NCBI GenBank assembly: GCA_963744875.1
Contig: CAVUVQ010000031.1
Span: 118,081-182,080 of the forward strand
From: JACDAE01 sp963744875
Lineage (GTDB): Bacteria; Chloroflexota; Ktedonobacteria; Ktedonobacterales; Ktedonobacteraceae
DNA length: 64,000 bases
Direction of reading: 5' to 3'
In this document: positions 28,271-36,949 of the stretch, piece by piece
Layout: each line of letters starts with the position of its first letter
Position numbering within the stretch: the first letter of the stretch is position 1
The notes under the pieces: model-generated
The model's database searches: none
Seen by the model: only the letters and a program-made list of their open reading frames with translations
Told to the model about the DNA's origin: nothing
Translations under genes and position numbers: made by a program

Positions 28271-29101
28271 TTACATAGCTGATTGACTGGCCCCAATCTT
28301 CTCCTGCATCTGATTGGGTAGAACACTCTCCTCTGGTAGGTGTCCAATGGCTGATATGACGCTACCCATTGCCAGGAATTCAGGAAGTTCTATTTCCGAC
28401 TCAGCCTGCCGCAACACTTCATCATAGTTTGCTAGTGAGATAAATCCAGCTTTATCGATAAAAGGCCGGGCTTTGGTGTAGCGTGCCAGAGCGTTGCGCG
28501 GCGAGAAATTCGCCTTTTCCCAGTTTCCACTGAGGAGAGGATGGTATGTACAGCGATACATTTGTAACCCTGCCTGTACCAGCAGGTTAGTAAACGAAAA
28601 CGAGACCTGTGCGTTTTGTCCCATTGTTCTCATCAAGCGCTCAAAGATATAGAGCAGTTCTTGCCAGGCGGGTGTTGATGCTTTCTCTATGCCTCCGTCG
28701 ATCAATTGTAGGTACCCGCCGGGGCGTACATGGTTTTTGAGAGACTCTACTGCTGGCAACCAGGACTGGCATGGCAGGTGTAAGAAAACGTAGCGAGCAA
28801 AGACCAGATCGAATTGTGGTAGATCGCACATGTGTAAAATGTCCATGCAATGAAATGTGACGTTCTGCAATTGTTCGTGCTTGCTTGTCTCACGTGCTTG
28901 TTGAATGCTCTGTTCGTTACTATCGATGCCAATGATTTGTAGAGAGGAATAAGAGCGTGCAACCTCTCTGGCCCAGAACCCTTGACCGCAGCCAGCATCA
29001 AGAGCGGATTGTAGATGCTCGATTGGTACTTGCAGCAGGCCCCCGACGAGGTCACAGGCTCGTCTATGTTGCATGGCTCCTTGCTCGTTGCATAATAGCA
29101 T
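28271..29101 (-). CDS. Class I SAM-dependent methyltransferase
   Basis: A 276-residue methyltransferase. Motif I is LDAGCGQGFWAREVA, with the acidic residue binding the ribose in IIGIDSN; motif II is FDLVFARYVFLHLP. ATG 29101 has AAGGAG seven bases upstream; a second ATG 9 codons later also has a site. The C-terminal half has hydrophobic pockets suited to a small-molecule acceptor. It lies between the second luciferase-like gene and the aldolase gene in the leftward operon, so O- or C-methylation of the polyketide is likely. Confidence 0.88.
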   Translation of the reverse strand: MLLCNEQGAMQHRRACDLVGGLLQVPIEHLQSALDAGCGQGFWAREVARSYSSLQIIGIDSNEQSIQQARETSKHEQLQNVTFHCMDILHMCDLPQFDLVFARYVFLHLPCQSWLPAVESLKNHVRPGGYLQLIDGGIEKASTPAWQELLYIFERLMRTMGQNAQVSFSFTNLLVQAGLQMYRCTYHPLLSGNWEKANFSPRNALARYTKARPFIDKAGFISLANYDEVLRQAESEIELPEFLAMGSVISAIGHLPEESVLPNQMQEKIGASQSAM

Positions 29102-29125
29102 AACAATCTCCTTTTTAGCGATCCC

Positions 29126-30208
29126 TTACGCACTTATTGCCAGTGAGCTGTCGGTAAAATGTGGTAAAACTTCTCTGGCGAAGAGGTGAAGCCCCTCTTG
29201 GGCAGTGGCATAAGGCATGCCGCCTGGAAGGACCTGGAGGCTGATATAGTCGGCTCCAAAGCGTTCTTTGAGTTGCTCGATCTGTGCGCGGATGCGTTGT
29301 GGTGTGCCAATCAGGGCACGTTGCTCTTGCAACACACGTTCAAATGTCATAGATGAGATATGATTTGCCATATCTTGATAGTTATGATAAGCCGGAATTT
29401 TCAGGTTATCCCATCCACGGGCGGCATTGGCGAAGACTTTCAGGTAGCGTGTCAGGTAGTCTTCTGCTAGCTTCTCAGCAGCGCCTTGTGAGGATGCAAT
29501 GAAGAGAGGATAGCCCAGCATAATCTGCTCGCTGTGCGCAATGCCATGGCCAGCTTCATAATAGGCTTTGCGATAGAGTTCTAATTTCTCACTCAAGGCG
29601 CGGAAGTCTGCCAGGAGCACCACCGACATCAGATTAAAGCCTTGTTGCCCTGTCCAGCGAAACGATGCGGGTGTTTGCGTCACGGCTATCCAGATTGGAG
29701 GGTGTGGCTGCTGAGTGACATGTGGCAGGCAATGCACATTCTCGAAGGTATGGAATTTCCCTTGTAAGGTGGCGTGTTCGTCTTGCCAGAGTAGCTTGAG
29801 CGCGGTGATACCTTCTTCGAAACGTTCTCGGCTCTCGTTGAGATCTATGCCAAAGGCATGGAACTCATGAGGCAGAAAGGCACGTGCAATACCTATATCC
29901 AGACGCCCATGGCTCAGGCCATCCAGCATTGCCAACTGTGTTGCGAGATGTAAGGGATGATGAAATGCTGGTAGAACACAGCCCGTTACCAGGCGTAGCT
30001 GTTGTGTACGTTGCGAAGCTGCTGCAAGAAAGGTGATTGGTGATGGGCTATAGCCTCCATAGGAATGAAAGTAGTGTTCAACGATACGCGCACTATAGAA
30101 TCCCAGTTGATCGGCCTCTGCACAAAGGTCAAGAGCTTTTGCATAATAGTCTTGCGCGGCTATGTCTTGTGGGCCGCAGTCTGGGAAGAAGCTAATGCCG
30201 AATTTCAT
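29126..30208 (-). CDS. LLM-class flavin-dependent monooxygenase (luciferase-like), second copy
   Basis: A 360-residue luciferase-like monooxygenase. The start is ATG 30208 with GGTGG nine bases upstream; a GTG four codons earlier overlaps the preceding gene's end. FYSARIVEHYFHSYGG replaces the usual AEHH-x-F motif with VEHYF, so the active-site His pair is only partly kept. RLVTGCVLPAFHHPL and GRLDIGIARAFLPHEF match the other copy at 26418. The stop of the ABM gene lies just past its start, so translation is tightly coupled. It probably acts on the same polyketide scaffold at a different position. Confidence 0.9.
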   Translation of the reverse strand: MKFGISFFPDCGPQDIAAQDYYAKALDLCAEADQLGFYSARIVEHYFHSYGGYSPSPITFLAAASQRTQQLRLVTGCVLPAFHHPLHLATQLAMLDGLSHGRLDIGIARAFLPHEFHAFGIDLNESRERFEEGITALKLLWQDEHATLQGKFHTFENVHCLPHVTQQPHPPIWIAVTQTPASFRWTGQQGFNLMSVVLLADFRALSEKLELYRKAYYEAGHGIAHSEQIMLGYPLFIASSQGAAEKLAEDYLTRYLKVFANAARGWDNLKIPAYHNYQDMANHISSMTFERVLQEQRALIGTPQRIRAQIEQLKERFGADYISLQVLPGGMPYATAQEGLHLFAREVLPHFTDSSLAISA

Positions 30209-30209
30209 G

Positions 30210-30530
30210 TTAATTGCCACCTTCCTGGTCGGCCTCGGTCGTAGCTACGAGGAGATATTCCTGCGAGTTTGTGTGCGTCCAGTGCTGGCGTAATGGCATA
30301 ACATCATCGCGGTGTTGTGTTGTAGCAGTCCATGCTTGATGAGCATGCACCGATTCCCATTGACTCAATAGAATGTATGGCTCTTCCTTTGTCACTGGGC
30401 GCAGGAGTTCATCGCTCAGTTGACCAGGAATATTGCCGCGTAGTTTGCTGGAAACCTCGTGATAGGCCTGCTCAAAGTTCTTCTCTTCGCCTGGACGTAG
30501 ATAGACACGCAATGCAACATAAACTGTCAT
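30210..30530 (-). CDS. ABM-family monooxygenase (antibiotic biosynthesis monooxygenase)
   Basis: A 106-residue dimeric alpha/beta-barrel protein of the ABM family. It opens VYVALRVYLRPGEEKNFEQ and continues with LLSQWESVHAHQAW, the standard layout. Cofactor-free relatives such as ActVA-Orf6 and TcmH convert anthrones to quinones in type II polyketide pathways. It sits three bases after the TcmI-like cyclase gene and overlaps the region of the next oxygenase start. Quinone formation on the aromatic product is the most likely role, based on this context. Confidence 0.85.
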   Translation of the reverse strand: MTVYVALRVYLRPGEEKNFEQAYHEVSSKLRGNIPGQLSDELLRPVTKEEPYILLSQWESVHAHQAWTATTQHRDDVMPLRQHWTHTNSQEYLLVATTEADQEGGN

Positions 30531-30533
30531 GAC

Positions 30534-30881
30534 TTATTTACTCACTTTCTTTGTTTCGGCAGGGTGCTCATCTGCGCTCCAGGAATAGATCTCTTGGGCA
30601 ATACCGGGGTAAAGTTCTGGTGTCACGGGTGCTACGCAACGGTCTAGATCTTGTTTGACATCGATAAACAGAGGATGATCTTTCATCACATGCAAAACGT
30701 CTGTGAGTGGCATTTCTGCCTCGATAAGATGAACATAAATGTCACCTAGTAGAAAGACGCTTCTCCTGCTGACACCAATCAAGTGTGGTAGTTCGGTGTT
30801 ATCGGAGAGTTGAAAGGCTTTGATGATCTCTTCCTTTTGTACATTTGGGCGTAAGCGCCCTATAATTACCCCGTTATACAT
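30534..30881 (-). CDS. TcmI-family polyketide cyclase
   Basis: A 115-residue protein of the TcmI family (polyketide synthesis cyclase). Family landmarks are IGRLRPN near the start, NTELPHLIGVSRRSVFLL, the IYVHLIEAE strand and HPLFIDVKQDL. In tetracenomycin synthesis TcmI closes the last ring of the aromatic chain. Members are almost always found with type II polyketide synthases. It is the first gene of the leftward operon, divergent from the PKS operon across a 610-base regulatory region. Ribosome binding site weak. Function class confident; which ring it closes cannot be read. Confidence 0.9.
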   Translation of the reverse strand: MYNGVIIGRLRPNVQKEEIIKAFQLSDNTELPHLIGVSRRSVFLLGDIYVHLIEAEMPLTDVLHVMKDHPLFIDVKQDLDRCVAPVTPELYPGIAQEIYSWSADEHPAETKKVSK

Positions 30882-31015
30882 GATGTTTGCTCATCTCACT
30901 TTCTTTTGGACCTCGACTCGTGCTGTGAAGGTAGCGTATCACTCCACATTTACAGGAGATTTACAGTGTTTTCCTCGCACACAAATTCCGTTCTGAAGGT
31001 ATTTGTTCACGCATT

Positions 31016-31179
31016 GATACTCCCCTTTTTTAGTATTTTACCGGGGGTGCTGGGGTGATTCGGGTCGATCTCACTTTGATTTACCATTCTTGCCAGGGGT
31101 CTCTTTCTTTTTTTTCCATATTTTCATATCGCGTAGGGCCGGAAGCACCCCCGGTAAAATACTGAAAAAGGGGAGTATC
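31016..31179. repeat. 164-bp MITE-like element in the divergent PKS promoter region
   Basis: Terminal inverted repeats of 36 bases with one mismatch (31016-31051 and 31144-31179; outer ends GATACTCCCC, inner ends GGGGGTGCT) enclose 92 bases without coding capacity. Size and structure fit a miniature inverted-repeat transposable element. It lies between the two divergent polyketide operons, about 135 bases from the TcmI-like gene. No clear target-site duplication is visible. Confidence 0.75.
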
Positions 31180-31411
31180 CGCTCCATCTATCCAATCCCC
31201 TACCGTTTATACTCATAATGCTCGTCCCAAATGTTGGAGAGAATTTGCGCCAAATAGTCACGTTTGCGATTGCCCTGGTCATGTATTCCTGCCATTTTGT
31301 GTGCGGATGGTGAAAGTACCACGGTACTTTTACGCGGTGCTCCTGGTTGAGGTGTGCCACATGGTACTTACTACATAGGTAAGATCAGTACTTGTATAGT
31401 ACAAAAAACAA

Positions 31412-31440
31412 TTGTAGAAAATAATTTAACTGACTATACT
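31412..31440 (+). promoter_or_regulatory. Sigma70-like promoter of the PKS operon
   Basis: TTGTAG (31412-31417), a 17-base spacer and TATACT (31435-31440) lie 51 bases upstream of the first radical SAM gene. The imperfect palindrome AGTACTTGTATAGTAC just upstream (near 31388) could be an activator or repressor site. No other strong promoter was seen. Confidence 0.55.
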
Positions 31441-31491
31441 ATGTGTCATAGGCAATAGAAAAATACAGTTGGGGAAGAAAGGAAGAACCAC

Positions 31492-32890
31492 ATGCGTGTT
31501 CTCCTTATTTCAACGAATTGTGAGCGTAAGCCCTCATTTGCCATTCCAATAGGGGTTGCGCATTTGCAGACGGCCCTGATTCACGCTGGTTTTGAGACGG
31601 AGATCCTGGATCTTTGTTTCTGTAGTGATGAAGAATTGCAGCCAGTTGTTGGTCGCAAGTTACAGGAGTTCCCGGCAGGGTTGATCGGGATCTCGATTCG
31701 CAACATCGACAACGAAACCTTCTTGCAGTATCGTGGTAATCTGGGAGATGTGCGACTGGTGGTCGAGACGTGTCGGCAGCATTCTTCATCTCCCATTGTG
31801 GTTGGGGGATCGGCCTTCTCTCTGATGCCAGAAGAGATTATGCGCACACTCAATGTGCAGTTGGGGGTAGTGGGAGAAGGCGAAAATGCCATTGTTGAGC
31901 TTGCACATGCGGTACAGTTAGGGGAAGCGTTTCAGCGTGTGCCGGGCTTGGTGACATTGAGCGATGATGTCTACTGTGGGGCCGAGCCGTCGCGCGTACA
32001 GAACATGGCAACCGTTGTCTCGCCGGAGCATTTTGTGCCCGACGAACGCTACTTCAGTACACAGGTCGTAGGCCCACAGCCAACATATGGTGTGCAAACC
32101 AAACGAGGGTGTGCGTTCCGGTGTAGTTATTGTCCTGTACCCAGTATTGAAGGGAAACCATTTCGGCTCAGGCAACCCGAGGAGATCGTCAACGAGATCC
32201 AGCATCTTCAGAAAACCTCTGGTCTGCAACGCGTCTTTTTTACCGACAGTATCATCAATATTCCACGTCGTCATGCGCTGGCCTTCACGCGTGCGATGAT
32301 TGATGCAAAGCTCAATGTGCGCTGGATGGCCTATGCCAATCCCTTGCAGTTCACGCAAGATATGGCAGATCAATTTGTCGAGGCGGGTTGCCAGATTTCT
32401 CAATTTTGGCATCGATGCGGCCTGTGAAGAGATGCTCACCAGCTTGCAAAAAGATTTCCGGGTGGAGGATATCTTTAATGCAACCGCACAATGTAAAAAG
32501 GCTGGTATTCGTGTCATCCATTCCTTGCTGCTAGGAGGGCCAAACGAGTCACCGGAGACGGTGCGCAAGACGCTGGCCGCTGTTGGTCAGATGGCTCCAC
32601 ATATTCTCACAATTGCCATTGGCATTCGTCTCTATCCTCAAACACCACTGTGGAAGATGCTGGAGTCACAACTCCCAGCGATCCACAATGCAAATATGCT
32701 GGAACCGATCTTCTACCTTGAACCACGCCTGACACGTGTTGATCGACAACATATCCTGGATCTGATTTAAGAATTCATCCAGGCCCATCCACATATTCCG
32801 GTCAAAATGAACTTTAACCTGGACAGTCTCATCGCAGAAGAGACTGAGCAGGCATTACAGGCCTCATTAGTAAAAGGAGTTGCTTTATGA
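31492..32890 (+). pseudogene. B12-binding radical SAM protein, frameshift plus in-frame stop
   Basis: ATG 31492 (AAAGGAAG upstream) opens a protein with an N-terminal cobalamin-binding-like domain (about residues 1-140) and a radical SAM domain with Cys207, Cys211 and Cys214 (RGCAFRCSYC). Frame 1 ends at 32427. Removing one T from 32396-32398 joins it to the next frame (EAGC-QILNFGIDAACEEML), open to TAA at 32768. Past that stop the same frame stays protein-like for 39 codons and ends at TGA 32890, overlapping the next ATG by four bases, so the TAA looks like a second lesion (CAA to TAA). Relatives perform methyl transfers or rearrangements on unactivated carbons. It would tailor the polyketide if functional. 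Confidence 0.8.
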
Positions 32891-34245
32891 CAACGGCTGC
32901 CCGCGTAACTTCCTATCCTTATCAGGAGAGGGATCGCTCGCCTATTATGAGCTATCCTATGCCCTGGCAAGCACCACGCCTTGAAGAGGTTGCGGAACTG
33001 ATGGGGCTTAATCAGCCATCTGCAATGCGTGGCCCCAGAGCTATGTACATGCACATTCCCTTTTGCGAGTACCTCTGCTCGTTTTGTCCTTTTGTAAAGT
33101 ACCTCAAGGATGAGGAGAAGGTGAAGATCTACTTAGATGCACTCAAAGCTGAACTGCATTTTTATGCCTCAACACCTTACTTCAAAAGCGCAACCTTTGG
33201 CTCACTCTACATGGGTGGAGGAACAGCAAGCTGCCTGAGTAGTGAACAACTCGTCGAAGTCTTAACTCTATGCAAGCAAATTTTTCGCTTTGAGCCTGAT
33301 GCTGAGATTACGTTAGAATCGAATCCAAAGACGATCGATCTGGAAAAGCTGCAGGCGGTACGCGGGGCAGGCGTGAATCGTGTGAGCTTTGGCGTGCAAA
33401 CCTTCGATGATACCGTCGGTTCACAGGCTGATGTCGCGCAGACCGGATTGACTTCTAAGCAGGCGGTGCAGACCGCAATGCAGGCGGGTATCAACTATGT
33501 CAGCATCGATCTGATCTACAACTTGCCTGGACAGACATTTGAGATAGTACAGCGTGATCTAGAAGTCGCGATGGACCTGGGCATTCGCCATATTACGCTC
33601 TTTCCTCTTTCAGTGATGCCGCATACGCGCCTCTTCCGTCTCGTTAAAGACAAGCAGGTTTCAGAGATCGGCGACCTGGCACATGAGTTGAGCCTGAGTA
33701 CCCAGGCCGGGGAATTCTTGCGCTCGAAGGGGTATATGCAAAACTCTATTCCAGACTTCGCGTTGCCTGGCACCCTCTATCGCCATGCGCATATCCACTT
33801 TCGCCAGTTGGAGGATCTCCTCGGCGTGGGTGCGGGAGCGATGGGCAGTGTGAATAAGTACAATTATGTTAATGTTGCGGAGCTTTCGCGCTATAGCGAG
33901 GTCAACGCTGGCGGGCTTCCTCCCATTAATGCTGGTCAGCAGACGCCGTTAGAAGAGAAGCCTCGCTCCGCTATGTGTATGAATCTGCGCCTTCTCTCTG
34001 TGGATAAAGCCGATTTTCGTCGTCGCTTCGGGCATGATCCCGAGTATTACTTCGCTGAATTGCTTGAGCGCCTGCAAAATCAGGGCTTGCTAGAGATTGA
34101 TGAGCATGAGGTTCGTCTCACCGAACTGGGTATTCTCTTTGGCTACAATGTGGCGAAGGAATTTTACTCCGACGAGATCCGTGCCCATGGGCAAAAGTTA
34201 GCTGAAGCTCTGGCCCGTAAGCGTGATGTCATCTCGGTTGAGTGA
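32887..34245 (+). CDS. HemN-like radical SAM enzyme, copy 1
   Basis: A 452-residue protein of the coproporphyrinogen III oxidase-like (HemN/HemW) radical SAM group. The 4Fe-4S motif C-x3-C-x2-C is Cys60, Cys64 and Cys67 (HIPFCEYLCSFCPF). GGGTASCL, the SAM-binding ESNPKT and NRVSFGVQTFDD follow, and IDLIYNLPGQT completes the barrel. A HemN-type C-terminal domain is present. ATG 32887 has AAGGAG and overlaps the preceding stop. Besides haem synthesis, HemN-like class C enzymes methylate or cyclise natural products. Two copies in a polyketide operon argue against housekeeping haem synthesis. Confidence 0.88.
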   Translation: MTTAARVTSYPYQERDRSPIMSYPMPWQAPRLEEVAELMGLNQPSAMRGPRAMYMHIPFCEYLCSFCPFVKYLKDEEKVKIYLDALKAELHFYASTPYFKSATFGSLYMGGGTASCLSSEQLVEVLTLCKQIFRFEPDAEITLESNPKTIDLEKLQAVRGAGVNRVSFGVQTFDDTVGSQADVAQTGLTSKQAVQTAMQAGINYVSIDLIYNLPGQTFEIVQRDLEVAMDLGIRHITLFPLSVMPHTRLFRLVKDKQVSEIGDLAHELSLSTQAGEFLRSKGYMQNSIPDFALPGTLYRHAHIHFRQLEDLLGVGAGAMGSVNKYNYVNVAELSRYSEVNAGGLPPINAGQQTPLEEKPRSAMCMNLRLLSVDKADFRRRFGHDPEYYFAELLERLQNQGLLEIDEHEVRLTELGILFGYNVAKEFYSDEIRAHGQKLAEALARKRDVISVE

Positions 34246-34308
34246 CAACTTTACAGGTTTCTTGCACAGACAGATTGTATGAAATAGGGAAGCAAGGAGA
34301 GAATTTAG

Positions 34309-35592
34309 ATGACCGTTGTTGCAAAAGCTGAGACCCCCTTTCCTAAGCGTGAGCGCATCTGTGTCTCGCATTATCCTCTGCCCAGCGAGCCGCCAGAACC
34401 AGCGCAGCTTGCTGATTTGATGGAGTTGAATAGCCCGGCCACGCGCCTGGGCCAGAAGGCGATGTACATTCACATCCCATTCTGCGATCAGATATGTTCG
34501 TTTTGCCCTTTTAACAAACAGTTGCAGGATGCGGACGAGATCAAACGTTACCAGGAGCATCTTTACGAAGAGATTCGTGCGTATGCAAGCACTCCTTATA
34601 TAGCATCCTGCACTTTTGGCTCATTAGCCGTTGGTGGTGGTACGCCAAGTTGTCTGAATGCTGATCAGTTGGGTGGGATGCTGCGTTTCTGCCGCGAACA
34701 ATTCCATTTCGCTGACGACGCAGAACTCAGCATTGAAGGGAATCCCTCGAACTTTAGCCTGGAGCGCCTGACAGCGGCCCGTCGGGCAGGAGCCAACCGC
34801 ATCAGCTTTGGTGTACAGAGCTTTAATGATCATTATGCGAGCATGTTGGAGATTCCGCAGGACAGTGACACATCGCGGCAGGCAATTCAAAATGGTCGTA
34901 AAGCTGGTTTTGAGAATGTCGGCATCGATTTAATCTATAATCTGCCCAATCAGACCGAAGAGCAGTGGCGCTGCGATGTCGAGGAAGCCATCGCCTGGAA
35001 GCTTGATCATATTACGCTCTTTTCGCTGATTATCCCGCCTTTCACCAAGCTGTTTGTGCAGATTGATAAGAAGCAGCTCACGATGCCAGGTGGGTATGAA
35101 CACGAGATTCGCCTGTATAATCTGGCAGTCTCGTTGTTACGCGAAGCCGGGTATGTGCAGTATTCCGTTTACGATTTTGCCCTCCCTGGCAAGGTCAATA
35201 AACATGCGGTCCTCTACTTCTCCGAACAGCAGGATCTACTGGGCCTGGGAGCGGCGGCATTCGGCTATCTGGGACGTTATATGTACGTCAACCGGGGGCC
35301 ACTCAAAGAATATTACGGGAGTATTGAGAAGCACGAGTACCCGGTCCTGATTGGCTCCAAGGCTGACCCGATGGAGGAGATGTGTGGAGCGATGGCCAAA
35401 GGCCTGCGGCTCTTCAGTGTAAATCGCCAACGTTTTGTTGAACAGTTTGCCTGTCAGCCAGAAGATGTGTTTGGTGATAAGATTCGCAATTTGCAGGAAC
35501 GCGGTCTGTTAGTCTGCGATGAGCAGGAACTACGCCTGAGCGATGAGGGAGTTTTCTGGGGCAACAATATCTGTCGCGAGTTTCTTTTCTGA
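34309..35592 (+). CDS. HemN-like radical SAM enzyme, copy 2, C-terminus likely frameshifted
   Basis: A 427-residue paralogue of the upstream gene. Cys59, Cys63 and Cys66 form the cluster motif (HIPFCDQICSFCPF), with GGGTPSCL, IEGNPSNF, NRISFGVQSFND and IDLIYNLPNQT. ATG 34309 has AAGGAG. Compared with copy 1 it ends early: frame 1 stops at 35592 after ICREFLF, whereas deleting one T from 35581-35583 gives ICREFFSEKYAAIEAIP and a tail to TAG 35686, matching the EFYSDEIRAHG tail of copy 1. The catalytic core is intact either way. Tandem copies may act as a heterodimer or on successive positions. Confidence 0.87.
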   Translation: MTVVAKAETPFPKRERICVSHYPLPSEPPEPAQLADLMELNSPATRLGQKAMYIHIPFCDQICSFCPFNKQLQDADEIKRYQEHLYEEIRAYASTPYIASCTFGSLAVGGGTPSCLNADQLGGMLRFCREQFHFADDAELSIEGNPSNFSLERLTAARRAGANRISFGVQSFNDHYASMLEIPQDSDTSRQAIQNGRKAGFENVGIDLIYNLPNQTEEQWRCDVEEAIAWKLDHITLFSLIIPPFTKLFVQIDKKQLTMPGGYEHEIRLYNLAVSLLREAGYVQYSVYDFALPGKVNKHAVLYFSEQQDLLGLGAAAFGYLGRYMYVNRGPLKEYYGSIEKHEYPVLIGSKADPMEEMCGAMAKGLRLFSVNRQRFVEQFACQPEDVFGDKIRNLQERGLLVCDEQELRLSDEGVFWGNNICREFLF

Positions 35593-35734
35593 GAAATACG
35601 CGGCAATTGAGGCTATCCCGCGCGAGGTTCTGGCGCGTGGTCGCATGCAGAAATCGGGCAATTTCCGCCCAGATCCGCGCTCATAGGATCTTCTAACGTG
35701 CAACACTATCACCGTTTCCTGTGAGGGGAAGAGC

Positions 35735-36949
35735 ATGACAACAAAGAGTAAAAATGTATTAGGGGTCTGTGGCTCTCCTAAAGTGCAAGGGCAAAGCACG
35801 AGCAACTTTTTGTTGCAGGAGGCATTGCGCGGGGCGGAAATGGAAGGGGCGACGACCAAATTGGTACGGCTGGTAGATTACAATATCGCTCCTTGCGATG
35901 GATGTGGTGATTGCATGAACAGCAAGCAGTGTCACCTCTTCCGTCAGCCAGAAGATCAATATACCCGCTTATATAAGGAGGTCAAGTGGGCAGACGCCTT
36001 CATTTTTTCGTCACCCGTGTATGCCCTGGGATTGCCCTTTACCTGGAAGCTCTGGTTGGATCGTTGTGAGCCAGCTGATGAAGATGACCTGGAATATCAG
36101 TACTATAACTACGAAGTTGCGGCAGATGTTAAAGGTAAAGCTTTTCAGGGCAAAGTGGCCGGACAGATTGTAACCTCGGGTGGCATCGGGCAGGAGTGGG
36201 CATTGGCGCAACTGATGCCCCTATGGACGAATGTCAAGCTCTCAGTTGTGATCAGCGTTGGCCTGAGCATGATTGAGTTTGATGAGCAGCCAGGCATTCG
36301 CAAGAAACCCTGGGGGCAGGGAGTTCACAACGCGGAGTTTGCCATTGAGATTGCCCGTCATGTGGGACGGCGCGTCACCCAGGCCATTGGCTTTTCGACC
36401 TTCAATGTGCATGGTCGTTCACCGCGCCTCGACCAGGTGGGAAAGCAACGCGATATCAGTGCTGATCTTGCGTTGCTCAAGAGTCTCGATGACGAGTCCT
36501 TTTCTTTAGAGAAGCGCGGCGAAGACACTGTAGTGCAACAGCCACTGGTTCTGGTGCTTGCCGGGCAAAGAAAAAGTGAGGAAGCGCAACGTCGCGTGCA
36601 GTTCATCCGTGAGCGCGTGCCAGAGGTTGATGCGCGTCTGGTGGCCTGTGTCGATCAACTTCCGCATTTTGTGACCACAGATTTTGTCAAAGAAAAAATC
36701 CGGGAGAGCAACACCAACCTTCCTGTGTTGATTGACTGGGATCGGGGCTTTGCAAATGGATTGGCGCTCAGCGAGAATGTTGAGCCGCATGTGTTGATCA
36801 TCAGCCCTGATGGGAGCCTTGAGCGCAGTATTGTAGGTACACATACAAGTAAGGATATCTTGAATGAGATCAATGAATATATGCATCCTGCGGTTTCGGG
36901 ACAGGAGCAAAGTTCACTGATTACCATTCAGCGAGGAGTGCGCAAATGA
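35735..36949 (+). CDS. NADPH-dependent FMN reductase/flavodoxin-like domain fused to thioredoxin-like domain
   Basis: A 404-residue two-domain protein. Residues 1 to about 230 are an iron-sulfur-flavoprotein/FMN-reductase type domain: GVCGSPKVQGQSTSNFL (FMN phosphate loop), CDGCGDCMNSKQC and FSSPVYALGLPFTWKLWLDR. About residues 265-395 look like a thioredoxin fold (LVLVLAGQRKSEEAQ ... PHVLIISPDGSLERSIVG) without the CxxC motif. ATG 35735 follows GAGGGGAAG. The Cys-rich loop could hold a 4Fe-4S cluster, so the protein may feed electrons to the radical SAM or luciferase-like enzymes. It overlaps the cupin-hydrolase gene by four bases. Domain order is unusual; the coupling is inferred. Confidence 0.8.
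   Translation: MTTKSKNVLGVCGSPKVQGQSTSNFLLQEALRGAEMEGATTKLVRLVDYNIAPCDGCGDCMNSKQCHLFRQPEDQYTRLYKEVKWADAFIFSSPVYALGLPFTWKLWLDRCEPADEDDLEYQYYNYEVAADVKGKAFQGKVAGQIVTSGGIGQEWALAQLMPLWTNVKLSVVISVGLSMIEFDEQPGIRKKPWGQGVHNAEFAIEIARHVGRRVTQAIGFSTFNVHGRSPRLDQVGKQRDISADLALLKSLDDESFSLEKRGEDTVVQQPLVLVLAGQRKSEEAQRRVQFIRERVPEVDARLVACVDQLPHFVTTDFVKEKIRESNTNLPVLIDWDRGFANGLALSENVEPHVLIISPDGSLERSIVGTHTSKDILNEINEYMHPAVSGQEQSSLITIQRGVRK

Noticed and set aside
31124..31360. A leftward 78-codon frame near the MITE, and a 31-codon frame within it (ends DYLAQILSNIWDEHYEYKR)
   Set aside because: The second reads slightly protein-like and was considered as a precursor peptide, but it lacks a ribosome binding site and a defined start; a remnant is more likely.
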